64,000 nt of DNA from Escarpia spicata (lineage: Eukaryota; Annelida; Polychaeta; Sabellida; Siboglinidae), in the NCBI GenBank assembly GCA_963995525.1, contig CAXEFP010000012.1, forward strand, positions 744,001 through 808,000. Direction: 5' to 3'. Positions 54,122 through 64,000 of this stretch are shown here, piece by piece. Within the stretch, counting starts at the first letter, position 1; every line of letters starts with the position of its first letter. The notes below the pieces were generated by a model. That model was given only the letters and a program-made list of their open reading frames with translations. It was not told the origin of the DNA and searched no databases. The position numbers and the translations under genes are program-made.

Positions 54122-57100
54122 GTGCACTACAAATACCGTTTTCCTGTGATATGCATTAATTTTTTTCGAACATTTTGACATGGGACATGTTTGTCTCCTG
54201 AGTACTGAATGTACTGCTGCTTTAGACAAGATAAAACATCAAATGGGGATGAGTTTTCACACCTATAACTTACGTAATATGTTCTTGTAACTTACGTGAC
54301 GGGGATAAAACGGTAACATGCGTTCCCATTTGGGGTTAATCTAGTTATGTGTGTAGCTTGATATCAATCTAGCCTTCGTGAAGATTTGTAACATGCAAAA
54401 CATCTATTTGGGGTAAGACCACATTAAATATCCTTCCGCCGAAAAAAGTGCATTACAAATACCGTTTTGCTGTGATATGCATTAATTTTTTTCGAACACT
54501 TTGATATGGGACATGTTTGTCTCGTGAGTACTGAAGGTACTGCTGCTTTAGACAAGAAAAAACTTCAAATGGGGATGAGTTTTCACACCTATAACTTACG
54601 TAATATGTTCTTGTAACTTACGTGACGGGGATAAAACGGTAACATGCATTCCCATTTGGGGTTAATCTAGTTATGTGTGTAGCTTGATATCAATCTAGCC
54701 TTCGTGAAGATTTGTAACATGCAAATCATCTATTTGGGATAAGACCACATTAAGGATCCTTCCGCCGAAAAAAGTGCACTACAAATACCGTTTTGCTGTG
54801 ATATGCATTAATTGTTTTCGAACACTTTGACATGGGACATGTTTGTCTCGTGAGTACTGAATGTACTGCTGCTTTAGATAAGAAAAAACTTCAAATGGGG
54901 ATTAGTTTTCACACCTATAACTTACGTAATATGTTCTTGTAACTTACGTGACGGAGATAGAACGGTAACATGCATTCCCATTTGTGATTAATCTAGTTAT
55001 GTGTGTAGCTTGATATCAATCTAGCCTTCGTGAAGATTTGTAACATGCATAACATCTATTTGGGGTAAGACCACATTAAAGATCCTTCCGCCGAAAAAAG
55101 TGCACTACAAATACCGTTTTGCTGTGATATGCATTAATTTTTTTCGAACACTTTGATATGGGACATGTTTGTCTCGTGAATACTGAAGGTACTGCTGCTT
55201 TAGATAAGAAAAAACTTCAAATGGGGATTAGTTCTCACACCTATAACTTACGTAATATGTTCTTGTAACTTACGTGACGGAGATAGAACGGTAACATGCA
55301 TTCCCATTTGGGGTTAATCTAGTTATGTGTGTAGCTTGATATCAATCTAGCCTTCGTGAAGATTTGTAACATGCAAATCATCTATTTGGGATAAGACCAC
55401 ATTAAGGATCCTTCCGCCGAAAAAAGTGCACTACAAATACCGTTTTGCTGTGATATGCATTAATTTTTTTCGAACACTTTGACATGGGACATGTTTGTCT
55501 CGTGAGTACTGAATGTACTGCTGCTTTAGATAAGAAAAAACTTCAAATGGGGATTAGTTTTCACACCTATAACTTACGTAATATGTTCTTGTAACTTACG
55601 TGACGGAGATAGAACGGTAACATGCATTCCCATTTGAGATTAATCTAGTTATGTGTGTAGCTTGATATCAATCTAGCCTTCGTGAAGATTTGTAACATGC
55701 ATAACATCTATTTGGGGTAAGACCACATTAAAGATCCTTCCGCCGAAAAAAGTGCACTACAAATACCGTTTTGCTGTGATATGCATTAATTTTTTTCGAA
55801 CACTTTGATATGGGACATGTTTGTCTCGTGAGTACTGAAGGTACTGCTGCTTTAGACAAGAAAAAACTTCAAATGGGGATGAGTTTTCATACCTATAACT
55901 TACGTAATATGTTCTTGTAACTTACGTGACGGGGATAAAACGGTAACATGCATTCCCATTTGGGGTTAATCTAGTTATGTGTGTAGCTTGATATCAATCT
56001 AGCCTTCGTGAAGATTTGTAACATGCAAAACATCTATTTGGGGTAAGACCACATTAAGGATCCTTCCGCCGAAAAAAGTGCACTACAAATACCGTTTTGC
56101 TGTGATATGCATTAATTTTTTTCGAACATTTTGACATGGGACATGTTTGTCTCCTGAGTACTGAATGTACTGCTGCTTTAGACAAGATAAAACATCAAAT
56201 GGGGATGAGTTTTCACACCTATAACTTACGTAATATGTTCTTGTAACTTACGTGACGGGGATAAAACGGTAACATGCGTTCCCATTTGGGGTTAATCTAG
56301 TTATGTGTGTAGCTTGATATCAATCTAGCCTTCGTGAAGATTTGTAACATGCAAAACATCTATTTGGGGTAAGACCACATTAAATATCCTTCCGCCGAAA
56401 AAAGTGCATTACAAATACCGTTTTGCTGTGATATGCATTAATTTTTTTCGAACACTTTGATATGGGACATGTTTGTCTCGTGAGTACTGAAGGTACTGCT
56501 GCTTTAGACAAGAAAAAACTTCAAATGGGGATGAGTTTTCACACCTATAACTTACGTAATATGTTCTTGTAACTTACGTGACGGGGATAAAACGGTAACA
56601 TGCATTCCCATTTGGGGTTAATCTAGTTATGTGTGTAGCTTGATATCAATCTAGCCTTCGTGAAGATTTGTAACATGCAAATCATCTATTTGGGATAAGA
56701 CCACATTAAGGATCCTTCCGCCGAAAAAAGTGCACTACAAATACCGTTTTGCTGTGATATGCATTAATTGTTTTCGAACACTTTGACATGGGACATGTTT
56801 GTCTCGTGAGTACTGAATGTACTGCTGCTTTAGATAAGAAAAAACTTCAAATGGGGATTAGTTTTCACACCTATAACTTACGTAATATGTTCTTGTAACT
56901 TACGTGACGGAGATAGAACGGTAACATGCATTCCCATTTGTGATTAATCTAGTTATGTGTGTAGCTTGATATCAATCTAGCCTTCGTGAAGATTTGTAAC
57001 ATGCATAACATCTATTTGGGGTAAGACCACATTAAAGATCCTTCCGCCGAAAAAAGTGCACTACAAATACCGTTTTGCTGTGATATGCATTAATTTTTTT

Positions 57101-57381
57101 CGAACACTTTGATATGGGACATGTTTGTCTCGTGAATACTGAAGGTACTGCTGCTTTAGATAAGAAAAAACTTCAAATGGGGATTAGTTCTCACACCTAT
57201 AACTTACGTAATATGTTCTTGTAACTTACGTGACGGAGATAGAACGGTAACATGCATTCCCATTTGGGGTTAATCTAGTTATGTGTGTAGCTTGATATCA
57301 ATCTAGCCTTCGTGAAGATTTGTAACATGCAAATCATCTATTTGGGATAAGACCACATTAAGGATCCTTCCGCCGAAAAAA
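53470..57381 (+). repeat. Six-monomer tandem HOR (1956 bp x 2)
   Basis: 53470-55425 is repeated as 55426-57381. Shared variants at 1956 bp: TTTGAGATT (53681 and 55637), CTCCTGAG (54122 and 56078 monomers), CATGCGTTCCC (54320 and 56276), TTGTTTTCG (54774 and 56730), and CGTGAATACTG with GATTAGTTCTCAC (55100 and 57056). The only difference noticed is TTTTCCTGTG near 54141 in the first copy. The monomer at 55100/57056 is itself mixed: A/D-type left part, B-type middle, A-type end. Confidence 0.92.
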
Positions 57382-60300
57382 GTGCACTACAAATACCGTT
57401 TTGCTGTGATATGCATTAATTTTTTTCGAACACTTTGACATGGGACATGTTTGTCTCGTGAGTACTGAATGTACTGCTGCTTTAGATAAGAAAAAACTTC
57501 AAATGGGGATTAGTTTTCACACCTATAACTTACGTAATATGTTCTTGTAACTTACGTGACGGAGATAGAACGGTAACATGCATTCCCATTTGTGATTAAT
57601 CTAGTTATGTGTGTAGCTTGATATCAATCTAGCCTTCGTGAAAATTTGTAACATGCATAACATCTATTTGGGGTAAGACCACATTAAAGATCCTTCCGCC
57701 GAAAAAAGTGCACTACAAATACCGTTTTGCTGTGATATGCATTAATTTTTTTCGAACACTTTGATATGGGACATGTTTGTCTCGTGAGTACTGAAGGTAC
57801 TGCTGCTTTAGACAAGAAAAAACTTCAAATGGGGATGAGTTTTCACACCTATAACTTACGTAATATGTTCTTGTAACTTACGTGACGGGGATAAAACGGT
57901 AACATGCATTCCCATTTGGGGTTAATCTAGTTATGTGTGTAGCTTGATATCAATCTAGCCTTCGTGAAGATTTGTAACATGCAAAACATCTATTTGGGGT
58001 AAGACCACATTAAATATCCTTCCGCCGAAAAAAGTGCATTACAAATACCGTTTTGCTGTGATATGCATTAATTTGTTTCGAACAGTTTGATATGGGACAT
58101 GTTTGTCTCGTGAGTACTGAAGGTACTGCTGCTTTAGACAAGAAAAAACTTCAAATGGGGATGAGTTTTCACACCTATAACTTACGTAATATGTTCTTGT
58201 AACTTACGTGACGGGGATAAAACGGTAACATGCATTCCCATTTGGGGTTAATCTAGTTATGTGTGTAGCTTGATATCAATCTAGCCTTCGTGAAGATTTG
58301 TAACATGCAAATCATCTATTTGGATAAGACCACATTAAGGATCCTTCCGCCGAAAAAAGTGCACTACAAATACCGTTTTGCTGTGATATGCATTAATTTG
58401 TTTCGAACACTTTGATATGGGACATGTTTGTCTCGTGAGTACTGAAGGTACTGCTGCTTTAGACAAGAAAAAACTTCAAATGGGGATGAGTTTTCACACC
58501 TATAACTTACGTAATATGTTCTTGTAACTTACGTGACGGGGATAAAACGGTAACATGCATTCCCATTTGGGGTTAATCTAGTTATGTGTGTAGCTTGATA
58601 TCAATCTAGCCTTCGTGAAGATTTGTAACATGCAAATCATCTATTTGGATAAGACCACATTAAGGATCCTTCCGCCGAAAAAAGTGCACTACAAATACCG
58701 TTTTGCTGTGATATGCATTAATTTTTTTCGAACACTTTGACATGGGACATGTTTGTCTCGTGAGTACTGAATGTACTGCTGCTTTAGATAAGAAAAAACT
58801 TCAAATGGGGATTAGTTTTCACACCTATAACTTACGTAATATGTTCTTTTAACTTACGTGACGGAGATAGAACGGTAACATGCATTCCCATTTGTGATTA
58901 ATCTAGTTATGTGTGTAGCTTGATATCAATCTAGCCTTCGTGAAGATTTGTAACATGCAAATCATCTATTTGGGATAAGACCACATTAAGGATCCTTCCG
59001 CCGAAAAAAGTGCACTACAAATACCGTTTTGCTGTGATATGCATTAATTTTTTTCGAACACTTTGACATGGGACATGTTTGTCTCGTGAGTACTGAATGT
59101 ACTGCTGCTATAGATAAGAAAAAACTTCAAATGGGGATGAGTTTTCACACCTATAACTTACGTAATATGTTCTTGTAACTTACGTGACGGAGATAGAACG
59201 GTAACATGCATTCCCATTTGTGATTAATCTAGTTATGTGTGTAGCTTGATATCAATCTAGCCTTCGTGAAGATTTGTAACATGCATAACATCTATTTGGG
59301 GTAAGACCACATTAAAGATCCTTCCGCCGAAAAAAGTGCACTACAAATACCGTTTTGCTGTGATATGCATTAATTTTTTTCGAACACTTTGATATGGGAC
59401 ATGTTTGTCTCGTGAGTACTGAAGGTACTGCTGCTTTAGATAAGAAAAAACTTCAAATGGGGATTAGTTTTCACACCTATAACTTACGTAATATGTTCTT
59501 GTAACTTACGTGACGGAGATAGAACGGTAACATGCATTCCCATTTGGGGTTAATCTAGTTATGTGTGTAGCTTGATATCAATCTAGCCTTCGTGAAGATT
59601 TGTAACATGCAAATCATCTATTTGGGATAAGACCACATTAAGGATCCTTCCGCCGAAAAAAGTGCACTACAAATACCGTTTTGCTGTGATATGCATTAAT
59701 TTTTTTCGAACACTTTGACATGGGACATGTTTGTCTCGTGAGTACTGAATGTACTGCTGCTTTAGATAAGAAAAAACTTCAAATGGGGATTAGTTTTCAC
59801 ACCTATAACTTACGTAATATGTTCTTGTAACTTACGTGACGGAGATAGAACGGTAACATGCATTCCCATTTGTGATTAATCTAGTTATGTGTGTAGCTTG
59901 ATATCAATCTAGCCTTCGTGAAGATTTGTAACATGCATAACATCTATTTGGGGTAAGACCACATTAAAGATCCTTCCGCCGAAAAAAGTGCACTACAAAT
60001 ACCGTTTTGCTGTGATATGCATTAATTTTTTTCGAACACTTTGATATGGGACATGTTTGTCTCGTGAGTACTGAAGGTACTGCTGCTTTAGACAAGAAAA
60101 AACTTCAAATGGGGATGAGTTTTCACACCTATAACTTACGTAATATATTCTTGTAACTTACGTGACGGGGATAAAACGGTAACATGCATTCCCATTTGGG
60201 GTTAATCTAGTTATGTGTGTAGCTTGATATCAATCTAGCCTTCGTGAAGATTTGTAACATGCAAAACATCTATTTGGGGTAAGACCACATTAAATATCCT

Positions 60301-62595
60301 TCCGCCGAAAAAAGTGCATTACAAATACCGTTTTGCTGTGATATGCATTAATTTTTTTCGAACACTTTGATATGGGACATGTTTGTCTCGTGAGTACTGA
60401 AGGTACTGCTGCTTTAGACAAGAAAAAACTTCAAATGGGGATGAGTTTTCACACCTATAACTTACGTAATATGTTCTTGTAACTTACGTGACGGGGATAA
60501 AACGGTAACATGCATTCCCATTTGGGGTTAATCTAGTTATGTGTGTAGCTTGATATCAATCTAGCCTTCGTGAAGATTTGTAACATGCAAATCATCTATT
60601 TGGGATAAGACCACATTAAGGATCCTTCCGCAGAAAAAAGTGCACTACAAATACCGTTTTGCTGTGATATGCATTAATTTTTTTCGAACACTTTGACATG
60701 GGACATGTTTGTCTCGTGAGTACTGAATGTACTGCTGCTTTAGATAAGAAAAAACTTCAAATGGGGATTAGTTTTCACACCTATAACTTACGTAATATGT
60801 TCTTTTAACTTACGTGACGGAGATAGAACGGTAACATGCATTCCCATTTGTGATTAATCTAGTTATGTGTGTAGCTTGATATCAATCTAGCCTTCGTGAA
60901 GATTTGTAACATGCATAACATCTATTTGGGGTAAGACCACATTAAAGATCCTTCCGCCGAAAAAAGTGCACTACAAATACCGTTTTGCTGTGATATGCAT
61001 TAATTTTTTTCTAACACTTTGATATGGGACATGTTTGTCTCGTGAGTACTGAAGGTACTGCTGCTTTAGACAAGAAAAAACTTCAAATGGGGATGAGTTT
61101 TCACACCTATAACTTACGTAATATGTTCTTGTAACTTACGTGACGGGGATAAAACGGTAACATGCATTCCCATTTGGGGTTAATCTAGTTATGTGTGTAG
61201 CTTGATATCAATCTAGCCTTCGTGAAGATTTGTAACATGCAAAACATCTATTTGGGGTAAGACCACAGTAAGGATCCTTCCGCCGAAAAAAGTGCACTAC
61301 AAATACCGTTTTGCTGTGATATGCATTAATTTTTTTCGAACATTTTGACATGGGACATGTTTGTCTCGTGAGTACTGAATGTACTGCTGCTTTAGACAAG
61401 ATAAAACATCAAATGGGGATGAGTTTTCACACCTATAACTTACGTAATATGTTCTTGTAACTTACGTGACGGGGATAAAACGGTAACATGCATTCCCATT
61501 TGGGGTTAATCTAGTTATGTGTGTAGCTTGATATCAATCTAGCCTTCGTGAAGATTTGTAACATGCAAAACATCTATTTGGGGTAAGACCACATTAAATA
61601 TCCTTCCGCCGAAAAAAGTGCATTACAAATACCGTTTTGCTGTGATATGCATTAATTTTTTTCGAACACTTTGATATGGGACATGTTTGTCTCGTGAGTA
61701 CTGAAGGTACTGCTGCTTTAGACAAGAAAAAACTTCAAATGGGGATGAGTTTTCACACCTATAACTTACGTAATATGTTCTTGTAACTTACGTGACGGGG
61801 ATAAAACGGTAACATGCATTCCCATTTGGGGTTAATCTAGTTATGTGTGTAGCTTGATATCAATCTAGCCTTCGTGAAGATTTGTAACATGCAAATCATC
61901 TATTTGGGATAAGACCACATTAAGGATCCTTCCGCCGAAAAAAGTGCACTACAAATACCGTTTTGCTGTGATATGCATTAATTTTTTTCGAACACTTTGA
62001 CATGGGACATGTTTGTCTCGTGAGTACTGAATGTACTGCTGCTTTAGATAAGAAAAAACTTCAAATGGGGATTAGTTTTCACACCTATAACTTACGTAAT
62101 ATGTTCTTGTAACTTACGTGACGGAGATAGAACGGTAACATGCATTCCCATTTGTGATTAATCTAGTTATGTGTGTAGCTTGATATCAATCTAGCCTTCG
62201 TGAAGATTTGTAACATGCATAACATCTATTTGGGGTAAGACCACATTAAAGATCCTTCCGCCGAAAAAAGTGCACTACAAATACCGTTTTGCTGTGATAT
62301 GCATTAATTTTTTTCGAACACTTTGATATGGGACATGTTTGTCTCGTGAGTACTGAAGGTACTGCTGCTTTAGACAAGAAAAAACTTCAAATGGGGATGA
62401 GTTTTCATACCTATAACTTACGTAATATGTTCTTGTAACTTACGTGACGGGGATAAAACGGTAACATGCATTCCCATTTGGGGTTAATCTAGTTATGTGT
62501 GTAGCTTGATATCAATCTAGCCTTCGTGAAGATTTGTAACATGCAAAACATCTATTTGGGGTAAGACCACATTAAGGATCCTTCCGCCGAAAAAA
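57382..62595 (+). repeat. Irregular HOR stretch without a clear tandem unit
   Basis: The monomers here follow the general A-B-D-C order loosely, with B-type units over-represented. I found no long in-window partner with a full set of shared rare variants, apart from the 325-bp pair. Private changes include GTGAAAATTT near 57641, TAATATATTC near 60145, CCGCAGAAAA near 60631 and TTTCTAACAC near 61011. The mixed monomer type of 55100 recurs at 59336 without GAATACTG. Nothing other than satellite is present. Confidence 0.75.
58034..58683 (+). repeat. Tandem pair of 325-bp monomers with single-G deletion
   Basis: 58034-58358 and 58359-58683 each have CTATTTGGATAAG where GCAAATC-type monomers have CTATTTGGGATAAG (deletions at about 58322 and 58647). 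Both also share ATTTGTTTCG and an A-type body. They are most simply a recent single-monomer duplication. The first starts GTGCATT and has a private AACAGTTTG. The second starts GTGCACT. Confidence 0.88.
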
Positions 62596-63247
62596 GTGCA
62601 CTACAAATACCGTTTTGCTGTGATATGCATTAATTTTTTTCGAACATTTTGACATGGGACATGTTTGTCTCGTGAGTACTGAATGTACTGCTGCTTTAGA
62701 CAAGATAAAACATCAAATGGGGATGAGTTTTCAAACCTATAACTTACGTAATATGTTCTTGTAACTTACGTGACGGGGATAAAACGGTAACATGCATTCC
62801 CATTTGGGGTTAATCTAGTTATGTGTGTAGCTTGATATCAATCTAGCCTTCGTGAAGATTTGTAACATGCAAAACATATATTTGGGGTAAGACCACAGTA
62901 AGGATCCTTCCGCCGAAAAAAGTGCACTACAAATACCGTTTTGCAGTGATATGCATTAATTTTTTTCGAACATTTTGACATGGGACATGTTTGTCTCGTG
63001 AGTACTGAATGTACTGCTGCTTTAGACAAGATAAAACATCAAATGGGGATGAGTTTTCAAACCTATAACTTACGTAATATGTTCTTGTAACTTACGTGAC
63101 GGGGATAAAACGGTAACATGCATTCCCATTTGGGGTTAATCTAGTTATGTGTGTAGCTTGATATCAATCTAGCCTTCGTGAAGATTTGTAACATGCAAAA
63201 CATATATTTGGGGTAAGACCACAGTAAGGATCCTTCCGCCGAAAAAA
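62596..63247 (+). repeat. Recent single-monomer tandem duplication
   Basis: 62596-62921 and 62922-63247 share TTTTCAAACCTATAAC (62731 and 63057), which is found nowhere else in the window, and both end with GCAAAACATATATTT and AGTAAGG. The second has TTTTGCAGTG, also in 63248-63573, while the first has TTTTGCTGTG. Exchange therefore occurred within the monomer. This is the smallest step of array growth visible. Confidence 0.85.
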
Positions 63248-63573
63248 GTGCACTACAAATACCGTTTTGCAGTGATATGCATTAATTTTTTTCGAACATT
63301 TTGACATGGGACATGTTTGTCTCGTGAGTACTGAATGTACTGCTGCTTTAGACAAGATAAAACATCAAATGGGGATGAGTTTTCACACCTATAACTTACG
63401 TAATATGTTCTTGTAACTTACGTGACGGGGATAAAACGGTAACATGCATTCCCATTTGGGGTTAATCTAGTTATGTGTGTAGCTTGATATCAATCTAGCC
63501 TTCGTGAAGATTTGTAACATGCAAAACATCTATTTGGGGTAAGACCACATTAAATATCCTTCCGCCGAAAAAA

Positions 63574-63899
63574 GTGCATTACAAATACCGTTTTGCTGTG
63601 ATATGCATTAATTTTTTTCGAACACTTTGACATGGGACATGTTTGTCTCGTGAGTACTGAATGTACTGCTGCTTTAGATAAGAAAAAACTTCAAATGGGG
63701 ATTAGTTTTCACACCTATAACTTACGTAATATGTTCTTGTAACTTACGTGACGGAGATAGAACGGTAACATGCATTCCCATTTGTGATTAATCTAGTTAT
63801 GTGTGTAGCTTGATATCAATCTAGCCTTCGTGAAGATTTGTAACATGCATAACATCTATTTGGGGTAAGACCACATTAAAGATCCTTCCGCCGAAAAAA
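63574..63899 (+). repeat. Chimeric A/B monomer
   Basis: Starts GTGCATT after an AAATATCC end, as A monomers do, but has CACTTTGACAT, GATAAG, GATTAG, GAGATAGAAC, GCATAAC and AAAGATCC, all B-type. The switch lies in the first 55 bases or so. Compare 34562, where the switch is further right. Confidence 0.7.
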
Positions 63900-64000
63900 G
63901 TGCACTACAAATACCGTTTTGCTGTGATATGCATTAATTTTTTTCGAACACTTTGATATGGGACATGTTTGTCTCGTGAGTACTGAAGGTACTGCTGCTT
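63900..64000 (+). repeat. Partial terminal monomer
   Basis: The first 101 bases of a D-type monomer (GTGCACT, CACTTTGATAT, GAAGG) are cut by the window end, so the array continues to the right. Confidence 0.95.

Larger units (their letters stand above)
1..64000 (+). repeat. 326-bp satellite DNA array, about 196.3 monomers
   Basis: Every part of the window aligns to the same 326-bp unit in the same orientation. The GTGCATT/GTGCACT monomer start recurs at 1, 327, 653, 979, 1306 and onward to 63900 with almost no length drift. The total deviation over 64 kb is +3 bases, from five single-T insertions and two single-G deletions. Neighbouring monomers differ by a limited, recurrent set of substitutions that define subtypes, so most variation is shared between monomers and not private. 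There is no unique sequence, mobile element, inversion or gene anywhere in the array, and it continues past both window ends. By family behaviour this is a eukaryotic heterochromatic satellite. Centromeric versus subtelomeric position cannot be told from the sequence. Confidence 0.98.

Noticed and set aside
25676..63355. Fourteen near-identical 63-codon minus-strand reading frames (25676-25867, 31544-31735, 32848-33039, 35130-35321, 43280-43471 and onward to 63164-63355)
   Set aside because: They begin with TTG, not ATG, and cross the monomer boundary. They exist only where ATTAAGG has become AGTAAGG, which removes a TAA on the minus strand. The eight AGTAAGG junctions further left (2911, 4542, 5846, 9432, 12367, 13998, 16606, 18237) are frameshifted by the T insertion or stopped by the TTTCTAAC variant. 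Nothing suggests coding constraint, so these are chance frames in a satellite.
1..64000. CRISPR array or other repeat-spacer system
   Set aside because: The periodicity is 326 bp with no variable spacers. The entire unit repeats, including the parts that would be spacers.
1..64000. rDNA or tandem 5S/tRNA/snRNA gene cluster
   Set aside because: No A/B box pair, 5S-like internal control region or rRNA-like segment was seen in the monomer, and GC content is low throughout.
1..64000. Retrotransposon LTR or transposable-element-derived tandem repeat
   Set aside because: No reverse transcriptase, integrase or transposase frame, primer-binding site, target-site duplication or terminal inverted repeat was found. 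The unit has no TG...CA-bounded element structure.

Overview
The whole 64 kb window is one uninterrupted head-to-tail satellite DNA array with a basic repeat of 326 bp. I count 196 complete monomers plus a 101-bp partial at the right end. All lie in the same orientation. I found no gene, RNA gene, transposon insertion, inversion, CRISPR array or unique-sequence island. The array runs off both ends. Monomer starts (arbitrary phase, at GTGCATT or GTGCACT) can be calculated: they step by 326 from position 1, shift by +1 after each of five single-T insertions, follow 6+326k from 16958 to 58034, and follow 58684+326k after two 325-bp monomers.

This is eukaryotic constitutive-heterochromatin sequence (centromeric, pericentromeric or subtelomeric), probably from a long-read assembly. 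The species cannot be read from the sequence. The monomer is AT-rich (monomer 1 by hand: 97 A, 55 C, 66 G, 108 T; 37% GC). CpG is close to the expected count (10 seen, about 11 expected). This argues weakly against long-term dense CpG methylation. A known plant family of similar length with a BamHI site is the Beta pBV/BamHI satellite (about 327 bp), but I cannot verify any sequence relationship.

Monomers fall into a few subtypes defined by linked variants. A: GTGCATT start, CACTTTGATAT, GAAGG. B: CACTTTGACAT, GATAAG, GATTAG, GAGATAGAAC, usually GCATAAC and AAAGATCC at the end. D: GTGCACT start with an A-like body, often CATACC. C: CATTTTGACAT, ACAAGATAAAACATC, AAATATCC at the end. E: C-like but ending AGTAAGG. 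Their usual order is A-B-D-C or A-B-D-E-C, with monomers dropped or added. On this is laid a higher-order repeat (HOR) structure with no single unit length.

Layout: 1-20 kb carries four copies of a six-monomer cassette (starts 2284, 8805, 11740, 15979), a 4-mer tandem duplication (4241-6848) and a 13-mer tandem duplication (11740-20217). 20-34 kb holds overlapping long duplications offset by 7498 bp (23 monomers) and 5868 bp (18 monomers), then a 4-mer duplication (31302-33909). 34-41.7 kb has a 5-mer tandem duplication (37170-40429) and a 3-mer copy. 41.7-52.2 kb is two copies of a 16-mer (5216 bp), followed by a contracted third copy. 53.5-57.4 kb is a 6-mer tandem duplication (1956 bp). 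57.4-64 kb is more irregular and includes two 325-bp monomers and a fresh single-monomer duplication at 62596-63247. Several monomers are chimeras of two subtypes and mark crossover or conversion sites. The biology on view is satellite evolution by unequal exchange and amplification. No encoded system is visible.
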